Shown here: positions 12,820-13,526 of the stretch, piece by piece | How the letters are laid out: every line of letters starts with the position of its first letter | Position numbering within the stretch: position 1 is the first letter of the stretch | From: Acidobacteriota bacterium | GTDB taxonomy: Bacteria > Acidobacteriota > HRBIN11 | Direction of reading: 5' to 3' | Assembly (NCBI GenBank): GCA_025061865.1 | Contig: JANXAA010000024.1 | Span: 1 to 13,526, forward strand | DNA: 13,526 bases | The notes under the pieces: generated by a model | What the model saw: only the letters and a program-made list of their open reading frames with translations | Databases searched by the model: none | Told to the model about the DNA's origin: nothing | Program-made: the position numbers and the translations under genes

Positions 12820-13505
12820 GACATCGTTCACCGACCGATTCGGGGATCGACGCAGACATCGAAAGAGCCCTCACGGAATGGGGCCAGTCCGTCCGGGAGA
12901 CGGCGGAACTCCGGAGCCGCCATGTCCGTGTAGACCGGACACATTGGCTCCAGGCCATCCTGCGGCCTTACCACCGGTGGACGTGGGCGCTCCGGTGGGC
13001 CGTCGGACTCGCAGCCATCGGGCTGGTCGGGGCAGGCTTGTACTTTTCCGCCTTGAGAGACCGAGCATCTCAGTCAGTACGCATGGCAAACAGCGAATGG
13101 CGCATAGCGAATGGCGAAACGAGGGTTCAAAACCGCGAGGTGCCGTTCTTGTCACGGTCTCTTCTTCCCCGTGTCGAGGATCTATGGCCTGACGGGCCGT
13201 TCGACCCGGAACTTGCGGTACAGGTCCACACCCTCCTGATGGCCTTACGACAGTCTGGGCGGACCACCTGTCCAGACCAGGCCGACGGCTTAGACTTTCG
13301 GTCTGAAACGGAAAAGGTCCGCCATCTTTATCGGACGTGGGCCCTCACGGCCCATCGGTGGGATGACCCATACGGAGAAGTCCTCCGCCGGCTGGCTGTC
13401 ATCGTCGAGCCCTGCCTGTCGCCGACGCAAGCCCAGACCCTCCAGGTGTGGTCGCAAGACGTGAACGCTTACCTGTACTTGGCCTGGCCGACGCATGAAA
13501 AGTGA
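12816..13505 (+). CDS. Single-pass membrane protein, putative anti-sigma factor
   Basis: 229 aa. It has a charged N-terminal part (1-56), one hydrophobic helix (about 57-79, WALRWAVGLAAIGLVGAGLY), then a presumably extracytoplasmic C-terminal region (80-229). Basic residues before the helix (Arg50, His53, Arg54, Arg60) favour an N-in topology, the layout of ECF anti-sigma factors. The 4-nt ATGA overlap with the sigma gene is the classic arrangement for such a pair. I see no zinc-binding HxxxCxxC anti-sigma motif and no recognisable family, so the call rests on position and topology. The C-terminal region has Cys152 and Cys200, possibly a disulfide, and Trp/Tyr-rich helical stretches (125-146, 164-222). 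Residues 90-103 come from a 14-bp tandem repeat just outside the membrane. The start at ATG 12816 has AGAGGTGG 11 nt upstream; GTG 12801 is a less likely in-frame alternative. The gene is complete, and the window ends 21 bp later. Confidence 0.65.
   Translation: MRHRSPTDSGIDADIERALTEWGQSVRETAELRSRHVRVDRTHWLQAILRPYHRWTWALRWAVGLAAIGLVGAGLYFSALRDRASQSVRMANSEWRIANGETRVQNREVPFLSRSLLPRVEDLWPDGPFDPELAVQVHTLLMALRQSGRTTCPDQADGLDFRSETEKVRHLYRTWALTAHRWDDPYGEVLRRLAVIVEPCLSPTQAQTLQVWSQDVNAYLYLAWPTHEK
13083..13124 (+). repeat. Three 14-bp tandem repeat units inside a coding region
   Basis: Units start at 13083, 13097 and 13111, each beginning ATGGC. The first two are ATGGCAAACAGCGA and ATGGCGCATAGCGA (11 of 14 identical); the third, ATGGCGAAACGAGG, is degenerate. 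AGCGAATGGCG occurs exactly at 13092-13102 and 13106-13116. Because 14 is not a multiple of 3, the units are read in different frames, giving the segment MANSEWRIANGETR. Repeats of the GCGAATGGCGAAT kind are known as intergenic filler in various bacteria (from memory). Confidence 0.7.
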
Positions 13506-13526
13506 AGAGGCTGGGTAGGGGAGAAG

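Noticed and set aside
13083..13124. CRISPR array
   Set aside because: The units are 14 bp with no spacers and are imperfect; this is a simple tandem repeat.
13120..13145. tRNA T-arm-like sequence (GGTTCAAAACC)
   Set aside because: No acceptor, D or anticodon arm can be built around it, and it lies within an open reading frame next to a tandem repeat.

Overview
The window is a GC-rich bacterial chromosome segment, and every credible gene lies on the + strand. Strong Shine-Dalgarno sites (GGAGG-type), 1-13 nt gene overlaps and ordinary biosynthetic operons mark it as bacterial. The Kbl sequence most resembles, from memory, the KBL/KAS-type enzyme of Thermus-like thermophiles. Proteins are rich in Arg and Val. 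I cannot name the phylum from the sequence; an uncultivated, possibly thermophilic GC-rich lineage is a guess.

Region 1 (2-2246) is a threonine-to-glycine degradation pair. It holds the 3' nine-tenths of L-threonine 3-dehydrogenase (tdh) and a complete 2-amino-3-ketobutyrate CoA ligase (kbl). Region 2 (2422-3651) is a single gene for an unusual membrane protein with two N-terminal zinc ribbons, one transmembrane helix and two C-terminal PEGA-like domains. Region 3 (3652-4142) is a gene-free stretch of about 490 bp. It holds an imperfect palindromic repeat, a hairpin, a very AT-rich island bounded by a perfect 11-bp inverted repeat, and then a leader with three successive hairpins.

Region 4 (4143-10012) is a compact arginine operon, argC-argB-argG-argH-argJ. 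ArgJ recycles the acetyl group, ArgB and ArgC carry out the kinase and reductase steps, and ArgG and ArgH convert citrulline to arginine. argD, argF and a regulator are not in the window and must lie elsewhere if the pathway is complete.

Region 5 (10097-13505) is the least ordinary part. Three exported proteins of unknown function stand in a row and appear to share one divergent C-terminal domain, split into two halves. They are followed directly by an ECF-type RNA polymerase sigma factor, which overlaps by 4 nt a single-pass membrane protein that is probably its anti-sigma partner. I infer an envelope-sensing regulatory locus whose three exported members are candidate sensors, partners or targets.

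Across the window, several intergenic gaps hold degenerate, GC-rich imperfect palindromes built around GGTGTT or TTTAGGGG and their complements. One of these appears to have supplied the last codons of argB. A separate 14-bp tandem repeat lies inside the putative anti-sigma gene. I saw no tRNA, rRNA, CRISPR array, transposase or phage gene.
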